From Myxococcus dinghuensis (lineage in GTDB: Bacteria > Myxococcota > Myxococcia > Myxococcales > Myxococcaceae), in assembly GCF_024198235.1 (NCBI RefSeq), contig NZ_JAKCFB010000034.1, forward strand, positions 1 to 64,000: a DNA stretch of 64,000 nucleotides, given 5' to 3'. The notes under the pieces were generated by a model. That model did not search any database. It was given only the letters and a program-made list of their open reading frames with translations, and had not been told where the DNA came from. Shown here piece after piece: positions 45,648-53,468 of this stretch. The first letter of the stretch is position 1; each line of letters starts with the position of its first letter. The position numbers were made by a program, and so were the translations under genes.

Positions 45648-46589
45648 CTACGGGTAGACCTCGCGGCGCGTCGTCGTGGTGCGCGTGCCGCCGATGACGC
45701 CCTCCGCGTGGACGCGCTGGCGCTTGCTGACGCCCAGGCCCGCGCCGAGCACCGACGCGATGAGCCCCAGCAGGAGCGAACCGAAGATGCCCCAGAAGAC
45801 GTGCCCCGTCGTGCCCGCGGCCTGGAGCGCGCCGTGCTGCACCTGCTGACCCACCTGGCCCGCCTTCTCCTTGGCCTGGTCGATCTGCGTCTGGACGCGG
45901 TTGGCCACGTCCTCCGCGTCCGCGCGCGACAGGCGCGTGTTCTGGGCGATGGAGGTGACGAGCACCTCGCGGTCCACGTTCCCCGTGCGCACCCCGGTGG
46001 TGACGATGTCCTTGGTCGCCGCCTCCAACTGGTTGGCGGTGATGGTGGGCTTGCCTTCCTCGCGCAGGCGCTGGTTGATGGGGCCGAGCGCGTCGTTGGC
46101 GTCGATGCCGAAGCTCTGCGCGACGTTGCCGCCCTCGGAGACCGCGCCCGCCGCCGCCGCGCCCGTGGCGCCGACGATGCCCGTGGTCGCCTTGAAGGCG
46201 GTGCCGAGCACCGTGGAGACCACCATGCCCATGAGCAGGACGCCCGCGATGGTGGTGAGCCCCCACATCACCGCGCCATGCATGGCGCCGCCGCCCTTGT
46301 CCACGACGCCCGCGGTGCGCGCGGCCACGAAGCCGCCCACGAACAGCGAGATGAGCGGCGCGATGATTCCCCAGATGCCGGTGCCGACGCCGGCCGACTT
46401 CGCGCTGGCCGGGTTGTTCGGGTCCACCGACGACAGCCCCAGCGCGAGCCCCAGGGAGTACAGCAGGATGAGTACGCCGAGCGCGACGAAGGCGCCGCCG
46501 AGGATGGCTCCCCAGCTCAGCTTGAACGGCGTGCCCGCGCTGGCGGGGATGACGCCGGGTTTCTCGTTCTCCACGATGGTCGTTGCCAT
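45648..46589 (-). CDS. Polytopic membrane protein of unknown function
   Basis: 313 residues. Four hydrophobic segments are clear: WGAILGGAFVALGVLILLYS, IWGIIAPLISLFVGGFVAAR, GLTTIAGVLLMGMVVSTVLG and GIFGSLLLGLIASVLGAGLG. Between the third and fourth is a soluble ~110-residue region with helices (ANQLEAATKDIVTTGV, NTRLSRADAEDVANRVQTQI). The first three segments look like TIGR04086/YrzE-type membrane proteins; the function is unknown. The ATG at 46589 gives the first helix a natural start. The 56 bases upstream of the first hydrophobic segment are Thr/Glu-rich. Confidence 0.75.
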   Translation of the reverse strand: MATTIVENEKPGVIPASAGTPFKLSWGAILGGAFVALGVLILLYSLGLALGLSSVDPNNPASAKSAGVGTGIWGIIAPLISLFVGGFVAARTAGVVDKGGGAMHGAVMWGLTTIAGVLLMGMVVSTVLGTAFKATTGIVGATGAAAAGAVSEGGNVAQSFGIDANDALGPINQRLREEGKPTITANQLEAATKDIVTTGVRTGNVDREVLVTSIAQNTRLSRADAEDVANRVQTQIDQAKEKAGQVGQQVQHGALQAAGTTGHVFWGIFGSLLLGLIASVLGAGLGVSKRQRVHAEGVIGGTRTTTTRREVYP

Positions 46590-46686
46590 AGGCCGGGCCC
46601 TCCTGCCACGGCGAGCCCTCCACGCGTGGGAGTGGCTCGGGTCCGCGGGAAAGATGGGCATCGTCACGCAGCCGACGATTTTTCTC

Positions 46687-46720
46687 CGCCGTCCGCCCGC
46701 CCGGCGAGAAGGGGACGGCG
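46687..46720 (-). terminator. Hairpin downstream of gluQRS
   Basis: CGCCGTCC (46687-46694) pairs with GGACGGCG (46713-46720), loop 18 bases, 6 bases past the gluQRS stop on the minus strand. A plausible terminator but with a long loop. Confidence 0.35.
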
Positions 46721-46725
46721 AGGCC

Positions 46726-47673
46726 TCACTCCAGGCCGAGTGCCTCCGCGATGACGGCCTCGTGGGCCACGACGGGCACCCGGGGGAGCGCGTCCACCGA
46801 GAAGGCCCGCGCCAGCGCGTCGAGCGTGCGCGGGCTTCCATCCCCCAGGCCGCTCCACGCGGCGAGCAGGCCGAGCACGCGCTCGGGGGCGACGCCGCGC
46901 TCCCTCAACTCCGCGAGCGCGAAGGCGCCCTCGCGCTTGGCGAGCCGCTTGCCGTCCTCTCCGAACACGAGCGGCACGTGGAGGAAGGCGGGCGCGGGCC
47001 TGCCCAGCGCGGCGTAGAGCTGCAACTGCCGGGGCGTGGAGGAGAGCAGGTCGTCGCCGCGCAGCACGTGGGTGATGTCGCTGGCCGCGTCGTCCACGAC
47101 GACGGCGAGCTGGTAGCTGGCCACCCCGTCGTTGCGGCGCACCACGAAGTCCCCCACCACCGCGTCGACGTCCTGCGTGTACGGCCCCATCAAGCCGTCC
47201 ACGAACGTCACCTCGCCGGGGCGCGCGCGGAAACGCCAGGCCGGCACGCGCGTGCGGGCGCGCTCGGAGCTCTGCGCGGCGGTGAGGTGGGCGCAGGTGC
47301 CGGGGTAGCGCGGGCCCTCCTCGGACAGGCCGTGGGGCGCGCTGGCGGCGCGGGCAATCTCCGCGCGCGTGCAGAAGCACGGATAGACGAGCCCCTGGCG
47401 CTCCAGCGTGGACAGCGTGTCGCGGTACAGGTCGTCGCGCTGGCTCTGGAACAGGGGCGTCTCGTCCCAGTCGAGCCCGAGCCAGCGCAGGTCGCGCATC
47501 AGGTCCTCGACGTACTGGGGCTTGCAGCGCGCCCGGTCCAGGTCCTCGATGCGCAGGAGGAAGCGTCCTCCCGCCGCGCGTGCCTGGAGCCAGCCCAGGA
47601 GCGCGCTGCGGATGTTGCCCAGGTGCATGCGCCCCGTGGGGCTGGGCGCGAAGCGTCCGCGGAAGGTGCTCAT
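46726..47673 (-). CDS. gluQRS: Glutamyl-Q tRNA(Asp) synthetase
   Basis: 315 residues, the length of GluRS catalytic cores without the anticodon-binding domain. It attaches glutamate to queuosine at position 34 of tRNA-Asp. FAPSPTGRMHLGNIRSAL is the HIGH-type region; RIEDLDRARCK, the zinc ligands in YPCFCTRAEI and YPGTCAHL, VVRRNDGVASYQLAVVVDD, HVLRGDDLLSSTPRQ and the KMSKS-like GKRLAKREG follow. It overlaps the PEGA-like gene by 4 bases (ATGA), so the two are coupled. Confidence 0.95.
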   Translation of the reverse strand: MSTFRGRFAPSPTGRMHLGNIRSALLGWLQARAAGGRFLLRIEDLDRARCKPQYVEDLMRDLRWLGLDWDETPLFQSQRDDLYRDTLSTLERQGLVYPCFCTRAEIARAASAPHGLSEEGPRYPGTCAHLTAAQSSERARTRVPAWRFRARPGEVTFVDGLMGPYTQDVDAVVGDFVVRRNDGVASYQLAVVVDDAASDITHVLRGDDLLSSTPRQLQLYAALGRPAPAFLHVPLVFGEDGKRLAKREGAFALAELRERGVAPERVLGLLAAWSGLGDGSPRTLDALARAFSVDALPRVPVVAHEAVIAEALGLE

Positions 47674-48884
47674 GGGCGGACCAGCGGCTTGCGGATGGGC
47701 TGCTCCGGCCTGCGCTCCGGCGTCGCGGCGGGGCGGGCCCTCTCGGGTGACGGCGGGGTGTACGTGGCCTGGGTGGGACGGGCCGGGCGGGAGAAGCCGG
47801 GCGTGGGCGACAGGGGCACGCTCTCCGCGAGCCCCGCCTCCAGGCCCCGCGTGGCCACGGCGGCGACGAGCGTGCGCAGCGGCGCGCCGGCGTCGAGCAG
47901 CTCCAGGTCCATGGCCATGCGCGGCAGCCTGCGCGGGGCCGCGTCTCCCGGGGCGACGAGGAAGGTGTCCACCGCGAGCCCCGGGCCCGCGCGGGACAGG
48001 GTGCCCACGATGACCAGGTCCGCGCCCGCCGCGCGCCCCAGCTCGGCGGCGGCCTGGAGCGCGGCGGTGTCCAGGCGGTTGTCCGCGAGGGCATGGGCGA
48101 GCGTGGCGGAGGGGCCGGTGCCGGAGGGCTGGATGGTGACGGTGGCTTCCGCGCCGGAGCGCGCCTCCACGATGCCGCCCACGGTGTCGCCGGAGGGGAG
48201 GGCGGCGCGCCACAGGTGCGCGCCGGGTGGCACCTGGGTGACGCGCACGGGCGCCGGGCCCACTGGGACGCCGTCGAGCGTCACGGCGATGCCGGGCGGC
48301 ATGGCGTCGAAGCGGACGGTGCCCGGCGGTTGGGCGCCGAGGGTGGTGCGCACGCGCTCGACGGTATGGGTGAAGAGGGGCGAGGTGGCGGCGAGCGGGA
48401 GGTCCCGGTCGGGCGCGACGGCGAGCGCGTTCGAGAGGTCGAGCGTGGCCTCGTCATCGCGGCCGGTGGCGAAGCGCACGGCGGCGCGGAGCGCGTAGGT
48501 GTCGGCGAGCTCGGCGGCTTCGGGCAGGCCCTGGGCGTAGGCGTCCAGCGCGCGGCTCAGCGCGGCGTCGGCCCGGGCGAAGTCGCGCGTGTCGCGTGCG
48601 GCGGTGGCCTCGCGGACGGCGGCGCGGGCGGTGGTGAGCACGTCGGGCGTGGGGGCCGGCTCGGCTCCGGAGGAGGGTGGTGTGGCTTCGACGAGGGCGA
48701 GGCCCTGCGCGCCATGGACCTCCGACGCGAGCCTCGCGGCGAGCCGTGGCCCGGCGCGCGCGGGGACATCCCCGGAGACGGCCTGGAACGGGAGGACGAC
48801 CACCTTCTTCCGGGACGGGTCCGGGCGCGCGGCCAGGGCCGTGGTGCCGGACAGGAGGATGAGCAGGAGCGCGAGTCGCTTCAT
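47670..48884 (-). CDS. Exported TPR/PEGA-like protein
   Basis: 404 residues with signal peptide MKRLALLLILLSGTTALA. The first domain reads KKVVVLPFQAVSGDVPARAG with a Rossmann-like look often found in TolB-N/CsgG-like regions. TPR helices follow (ARADAALSRALDAYAQ, ALRAAVRFATGRDDEATLDL), then a PEGA-like beta domain (GTVRFDAMPPGIAVTLDGVP, VPVGPAPVRVTQVPPGAHLW). A second alpha/beta part (GADLVIVGTLSRAG) and a Pro-rich tail end the protein. It is translationally coupled to gluQRS, an odd pairing with no obvious shared role. Confidence 0.75.
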   Translation of the reverse strand: MKRLALLLILLSGTTALAARPDPSRKKVVVLPFQAVSGDVPARAGPRLAARLASEVHGAQGLALVEATPPSSGAEPAPTPDVLTTARAAVREATAARDTRDFARADAALSRALDAYAQGLPEAAELADTYALRAAVRFATGRDDEATLDLSNALAVAPDRDLPLAATSPLFTHTVERVRTTLGAQPPGTVRFDAMPPGIAVTLDGVPVGPAPVRVTQVPPGAHLWRAALPSGDTVGGIVEARSGAEATVTIQPSGTGPSATLAHALADNRLDTAALQAAAELGRAAGADLVIVGTLSRAGPGLAVDTFLVAPGDAAPRRLPRMAMDLELLDAGAPLRTLVAAVATRGLEAGLAESVPLSPTPGFSRPARPTQATYTPPSPERARPAATPERRPEQPIRKPLVRP

Positions 48885-48962
48885 GGTCGGAGGGGGCCGG
48901 ACCGGTTTCCTAGCATGGGGCCACGCGTCGCGCTCGACGGGCCCGGTGGCGCCGGACGTGTC

Positions 48963-50006
48963 CTACTGGGCGGCGGGTTGGAGGTTGTGCCGCTGCTTGA
49001 AGCGTTGCCACTGCTGCGCCAGGGAGTCTTCGGGGGGCTCGTCCAGGGGGGTGGGCGTCCCGCGCGGGTCGTGCGGACTCGCGAGCAGGCGGGTCCGCTG
49101 GACGGGGCGCTCGCCGTAGCGCTCACGCAGCAGGTCGAAGGCGAGGCGCGCCCAGTAGGGAGGGTCCTCGGGTTCCTTCTGGAGCAGCGCCTCCAGGGCG
49201 TTCGTGGCGGCGCGGTCCACGTCCCGGCTCGCGAAGCCTCGCAGGGCGGTGAGCATCATGGGCAGTTCGTCGTCGACGAGCGGGTGCTTCGCGGTGCTCG
49301 CCGCGAGCAGCGCGCGGTGCTCCGTCGTCAGGTAGGGCTCCACTTGGAGGAAGGCGCGGGGCCGCGCGTGCGCCGGGGCGCCGTCGGAGGGCAGGCCGGC
49401 GAGGCCATCCCGACGGGTCGCGGGCAGGGTGGCGGCGAAGACCTGCCAGTTGAGGCGCGTCACGCCCAGGTCGTAGGTCCTGCCGGCGATGCGTGAGTGG
49501 ATCCACTCCTCCTGCGTCATCCGGGCGAGCCGGACCACCTGTCGGTAGGCCGCGGTCGCCAGCGCGTCGGGCAGGGTGCGCGTCCCGTCCGCGAGGGCGG
49601 GGGTGCGCCACTGGCCGCGCTCGCGCACGAGGAACACGAGGACGGAGAACCCGGGCTCGTAGCTCGCGTCATCGGGGCCGTTCAGCTCGGGCTGGAAGTG
49701 CACCTCGATGCGCTCGCCGTCATGCTCGGAGCCCTTCCACGTCTCGCGGACATGGAGCCGGGCGATGGCATCCGTGGGGGACCGGACGCCGCTGGGCGGC
49801 GGCGCGGACTCCTCCACCTCCTCGACGTCCGCCCACACCACGAGCTGCGCTTCGGCCGTCAGGTCCCAGAGCGTCCGCGGGGGCCTGGCCTCCGCTCCCC
49901 GCACGGGAGCGAGGGCCATGAAGCACAACAGGGTCAACGGGAGCAGTCGCGTCCCCAGGCGTCCAGTGGACGAGCCGCCATGGGGAACGGGGCTGTGCTC
50001 TCGCAT
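48963..50006 (-). CDS. Secreted protein, tandem paralogue A of three
   Basis: 347 residues from the ATG at 50006, which has AGGAGCG six bases before it. The signal peptide is long (MREHSPVPHGGSSTGRLGTR, then LLPLTLLCFMALAPVRGAEA). The mature part opens with LWDLTAEAQLVVWADVEEVE, then ARLHVRETWKGSEHDGERIE and VLVFLVRERGQWRTPALADG, a beta-rich domain of about 120 residues shared by the three genes. A helical second half ends in LAQQWQRFKQRHNLQPAAQ, also shared. No known family is recognised. The domain layout suggests a small binding domain followed by a helical repeat region (LPMMLTALRGFASRDVDRAA). Confidence 0.7.
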   Translation of the reverse strand: MREHSPVPHGGSSTGRLGTRLLPLTLLCFMALAPVRGAEARPPRTLWDLTAEAQLVVWADVEEVEESAPPPSGVRSPTDAIARLHVRETWKGSEHDGERIEVHFQPELNGPDDASYEPGFSVLVFLVRERGQWRTPALADGTRTLPDALATAAYRQVVRLARMTQEEWIHSRIAGRTYDLGVTRLNWQVFAATLPATRRDGLAGLPSDGAPAHARPRAFLQVEPYLTTEHRALLAASTAKHPLVDDELPMMLTALRGFASRDVDRAATNALEALLQKEPEDPPYWARLAFDLLRERYGERPVQRTRLLASPHDPRGTPTPLDEPPEDSLAQQWQRFKQRHNLQPAAQ

Positions 50007-50136
50007 GCAGCGCTCCTCGTCGAACTGGGAGTCCGGAAGTCCTCGCGGCCCGCCCGGTCAACGTCGCGCATTCTTCCATGGATGCCTCGCGATGGCGACC
50101 CGGCGAGGGATGACGCGGGGAGCCGCGGAGCCACAC

Positions 50137-51198
50137 TCAGGGGGTGGACCGAGGCTGGGGGAGCACGAGGCGAGGGTTCAGGCGATGGCGCTGCCTGAAG
50201 CTCTGCCATCGCTGGGGCAGGGGGGCTTGGGAAGTGAGGCCCATGAGCGACGACACGCGACCCAGCCAGGTCGGGGCGAGCTCGAAGGAGTGCTCCCCCA
50301 GGCGCTCGAGCAGCAGCTCGAACGCGGTCACCTCGAAGTCGGTGTCGCCACGCTCGGGAGCGGACTGGAGTCGAGCGTCGAGGACGTCCACGGCGAGTTG
50401 GTCCAGATGCGGGTTCTTGAAGCCTCGCATGGCGAAGAGCAGGTTCGTCAAATCGCGGATGGGCGGCGGGGGTGGCACCGCGCTGGCCTCCATGAGACGA
50501 CGATGCGCCGCCGTCATCCCGGCGCGGGGTGAGTCGCCCGATTCGTCCGCGCGTGACCAGGGCCAGGAGGTGACCCGTGCGGTCCACTCCAGGTCCTCGC
50601 ATGCGGAGTCAGCCACGGCGGGGATGAACCCGCGTGACGACCAGCGCTCCTGGAGGCGTCGCTCCTGGTGGTACCATTGGCGCCTGCGGTCGATCTTGGC
50701 TGGGTCGTCCGGATAGGCAATTCCTCCAAAGGAGGCGTCGGGCACGATCCACGTTCCATTCCACCGGTCGAGAAAGAGGATGACTGTGCGTCCTGTCTCG
50801 AAGCGCGGGGGCGTGGGGCATATCTGGTCGGCGTCGAAGTGGATCTCGATGAATTCGTTGTCGATCCGGCGGCCCTTCCAGGTCTCGAGCACCTGAAGGC
50901 GGGCAATGTCCCGCTCGATGAAGCCCGTCTTGCAGCCGAGCGATATCGCGAGTGGGGCCTGGGGCCGCCTCGTCCACGGCAACGGCTTCACTCGAACCTG
51001 CTGGACCTCCGCCAAGACCAGCCATGTCGTGCTCTCCAACCTGTCTTCGGGAGAGAGGGGCGCGCGCGGGTCTGCGTCGGCGCGTGAGCCGTGAGTGAGC
51101 ACTCCGAGCAGAGGCATGAGCCACGGCCACGAGCGCCGCGGGAGCGGCGACGTTCGCCTCGGCAAACCTCGCGGAATGGACCCTTGCGTTCGGGACAC
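50137..51198 (-). CDS. Secreted protein, tandem paralogue B of three
   Basis: 353 residues from the GTG at 51198, preceded by GAGGAGG five bases away; longer open frames upstream have no such site. The signal contains RRSWPWLMPLLGVLTHGSRADA. The shared core is recognisable (TTWLVLAEVQQVRVKPL, ARLQVLETWKGRRIDNEFIE, VILFLDRWNGTWIVPDASFG) and so is the tail LPQRWQSFRQRHRLNP. It is the most diverged copy and its composition is slightly less GC-rich than A and C. Confidence 0.68.
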   Translation of the reverse strand: MSRTQGSIPRGLPRRTSPLPRRSWPWLMPLLGVLTHGSRADADPRAPLSPEDRLESTTWLVLAEVQQVRVKPLPWTRRPQAPLAISLGCKTGFIERDIARLQVLETWKGRRIDNEFIEIHFDADQICPTPPRFETGRTVILFLDRWNGTWIVPDASFGGIAYPDDPAKIDRRRQWYHQERRLQERWSSRGFIPAVADSACEDLEWTARVTSWPWSRADESGDSPRAGMTAAHRRLMEASAVPPPPPIRDLTNLLFAMRGFKNPHLDQLAVDVLDARLQSAPERGDTDFEVTAFELLLERLGEHSFELAPTWLGRVSSLMGLTSQAPLPQRWQSFRQRHRLNPRLVLPQPRSTP

Positions 51199-51305
51199 GG
51201 AGTCCTCCTCGTCGAGACGGAGAGACTCCCGCGATGCGCGATGGACGTGGCCGTCCGGTGCCCATGATGACGTCATCGTTTCGTCATGAGCGCCGTGGAC
51301 TCGCT

Positions 51306-52400
51306 TCAGGGAGGTGTATCGCCTCCCGTTCCCGAGACGAGCGGCTTGCGTTGGAGCGGGGGATGGGGCGCTGGCTTCAGGTGATGGCGTTGTTTGAATT
51401 GCTCCCACTGCCGCGCGAGGTGGTGCAGCTCCTCCTGGGGCATTGTCGTCAGCGTCCGGTCTTCGAGGAGGTCGGATGGCCTTTCGACCTTTTCGCCAAG
51501 CCGCTCTCGCAGGAGGTCGAACGCGAGTCGGGTCCAGAGGGGGATGTCTTTCCCGGGTGGGTTGAACAGGGTCTCGAGCGCGCTCGTCGCCGCTGCGTCG
51601 ACCTCGTCGTTCGCGAAGCCGCGCAGGGCGGCGAGCAGCATCGGCAGCGCTTCCTCGGTGGGCGGGTCCTTCACGAAGCCGTCCGCCAACTGCTTCCGGT
51701 GGGCCTGCGTCAGGTTCGGCGCCGTCTTGGCGGGGCGCTGGTCATAGAAGAAGTGATTCGTGTCGGATTGAGGGAGGAGGTCGTAGAGCGCATCCCAGCG
51801 GAGCGCGGGCTGCGTGGCCGCGAACACCGACCAGTCCAGATGCAACCGTGCGAGGTCCGCCGGCGGGCTCCCCTCCTTCGTCGAGGTGGCGTGGACCTGG
51901 GCCCGATGGGCCCGCGTCACGGCTTGTCGATAGGACTCTGTCTCGACCGCGTCCGCTGGGTACCGGGTCCCATGGGACAGCGCCACCGTCCGCCATCTTC
52001 CCTGGTCCTGCTCGAGGAACGCGACCACGGCGAGCCCGGGCTCGTACCGGGGTGGCGCGGGGCAGATGACCGTGGGCGAGAAAGACACGCCGATGCGCTC
52101 GCCCACTTGTGCCGTGCCCTTCCAGACCTCGCGGATGCGCAGCGTCGCCACGGACTCGTCCAAGAACGCGAACTTGTTGTCCTTGTCTTCGGCTGAGCGC
52201 GGGACTTCCTCGACGCCCTCGACGTCGGCCCACACCACCAGCCCCGCGCGCTCCGTCAGTTCCCAGAGTGGGACGGGGGAGATGGGGTAGGCCTCCGCCC
52301 GGCGCATGGGCACGACCAACAGCAGGCACAGGGTCAGCACCCACGGGCCTGATGCGAGACTGCCTTGGATGGGATGGGGGCCCGGGGCTCGTCGACGCAT
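51306..52400 (-). CDS. Secreted protein, tandem paralogue C of three
   Basis: 364 residues from the ATG at 52400, with AGGAGGT directly upstream. The signal is SGPWVLTLCLLLVVPMRRAEA. The core LWELTERAGLVVWADVEGVE, ATLRIREVWKGTAQVGERIG and VVAFLEQDQGRWRTVALSHG is close to copy A, as are LPMLLAALRGFANDEVDAAA, WTRLAFDLLRERLGEKVERP and the end LARQWEQFKQRHHLKP. The tail is longer and basic. A and C are clearly the closest pair, so B branched off earlier or changed faster. Confidence 0.7.
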   Translation of the reverse strand: MRRRAPGPHPIQGSLASGPWVLTLCLLLVVPMRRAEAYPISPVPLWELTERAGLVVWADVEGVEEVPRSAEDKDNKFAFLDESVATLRIREVWKGTAQVGERIGVSFSPTVICPAPPRYEPGLAVVAFLEQDQGRWRTVALSHGTRYPADAVETESYRQAVTRAHRAQVHATSTKEGSPPADLARLHLDWSVFAATQPALRWDALYDLLPQSDTNHFFYDQRPAKTAPNLTQAHRKQLADGFVKDPPTEEALPMLLAALRGFANDEVDAAATSALETLFNPPGKDIPLWTRLAFDLLRERLGEKVERPSDLLEDRTLTTMPQEELHHLARQWEQFKQRHHLKPAPHPPLQRKPLVSGTGGDTPP

Positions 52401-52582
52401 GTGACCTCCTCTGGAAGACGTGGACAGCCTGGGCCATCCCCGGCAGCCGAGGCTCATCGCGTGCCCATTCGTTCGTCATGGTTCCGTCACGCTGCCCACC
52501 CGGTCGCAATGGGGCTTCCCTCCACGGCGACTCCGGAGAGAATGTCCAGCCCCGGTCACCGGTTGTCCGGGCCGGAACTCCG

Positions 52583-53437
52583 ATGCGCATCGTTCACTGC
52601 TCCGACGTCCACATCACCGACGACTACTTCGCGCTCCCGTTGCACCGGCTGGGGTGGCGCCGCTGGGTGGCCCTGGCGGAGCTGACCGTGGGAGGCCGGG
52701 CGAAGCGCTATGCCCAGGCACCCCGCGCGCTGTCCGCCATCGCCCGCGCGGCGGAGGCCCACGCGGCCGACCACTTCATCCTCTCCGGGGACCTCACGGC
52801 GTACGCGCTCGACAGCGAGTTCCGGGGCGCCCGCGAGGCGCTGGGGCCGCTCGCCGGAGACCCTCGTCGCTGCACCATCATCCCCGGCAACCACGACGTC
52901 TACACGCCCGGCAGCTTCCAGAAGGACCGCTTCGCGCGCCACTTCGGCCACCTGCTGGAGAGCGACCTGCCCCAGTACCGGCGCGAGGGGGCCTTCCCCT
53001 TCGTGCGGCTCGTGGGCGACGGGCTCGCGGTGGTGGGGCTGCGCTCCGCGCGCGTGCCGCCGTCGCCCGGTCTCTCCTTCGGCGTCATCGGAGACGCCCA
53101 GCTCGCCGGGCTGGAGGCCCTGCTGAAGGACCCCCGGCTGGAGGGGCGCGCGGTGCTCGTCATCGTCCACCACGCCCCCCTGAACCGGAAGGGTGCTCCG
53201 GACCACTGGCACCACGGCCTGCGTGACGGCGAGGCCCTCCTGCGGCTGTTGCCCGGCCCCCGCTACGCGGTGCTGCACGGCCACATCCACCAGCGCTACC
53301 ACCACCCCGCCACGGCGGAGCGCCCGCACCTCTTCGGCGCGGGGTCCTCCACCGAGGCGGGGCGCGAGGGCTACTGGCTCATCGACGTGGCCCACGGCCA
53401 GGTGGTGGGCGGGCAGGCGCTCGCTCCGAGCTTGTGA
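52583..53437 (+). CDS. Calcineurin-type metallophosphoesterase
   Basis: 284 residues, no signal peptide. All five family motifs are present: IVHCSDVHI (D-x-H), FILSGDLTAY (G-D), IIPGNHDVY (G-N-H-D), VIVHHAPL and VLHGHIHQRYHH (G-H-x-H). These bind two metals for phosphoester cleavage. Family members include nucleotidases, cyclic nucleotide phosphodiesterases and phosphatases; a nucleotidyl cyclase gene follows 31 bases downstream, so cleavage of its product is an attractive inference. Confidence 0.92.
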   Translation: MRIVHCSDVHITDDYFALPLHRLGWRRWVALAELTVGGRAKRYAQAPRALSAIARAAEAHAADHFILSGDLTAYALDSEFRGAREALGPLAGDPRRCTIIPGNHDVYTPGSFQKDRFARHFGHLLESDLPQYRREGAFPFVRLVGDGLAVVGLRSARVPPSPGLSFGVIGDAQLAGLEALLKDPRLEGRAVLVIVHHAPLNRKGAPDHWHHGLRDGEALLRLLPGPRYAVLHGHIHQRYHHPATAERPHLFGAGSSTEAGREGYWLIDVAHGQVVGGQALAPSL

Positions 53438-53468
53438 CAGCAGGCGCACACGGCGGTAGAACCCGCCC

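Noticed and set aside
45489-46754. Plus-strand frames over the membrane protein and gluQRS region
   Set aside because: Antisense, Arg/His-rich, without motifs.
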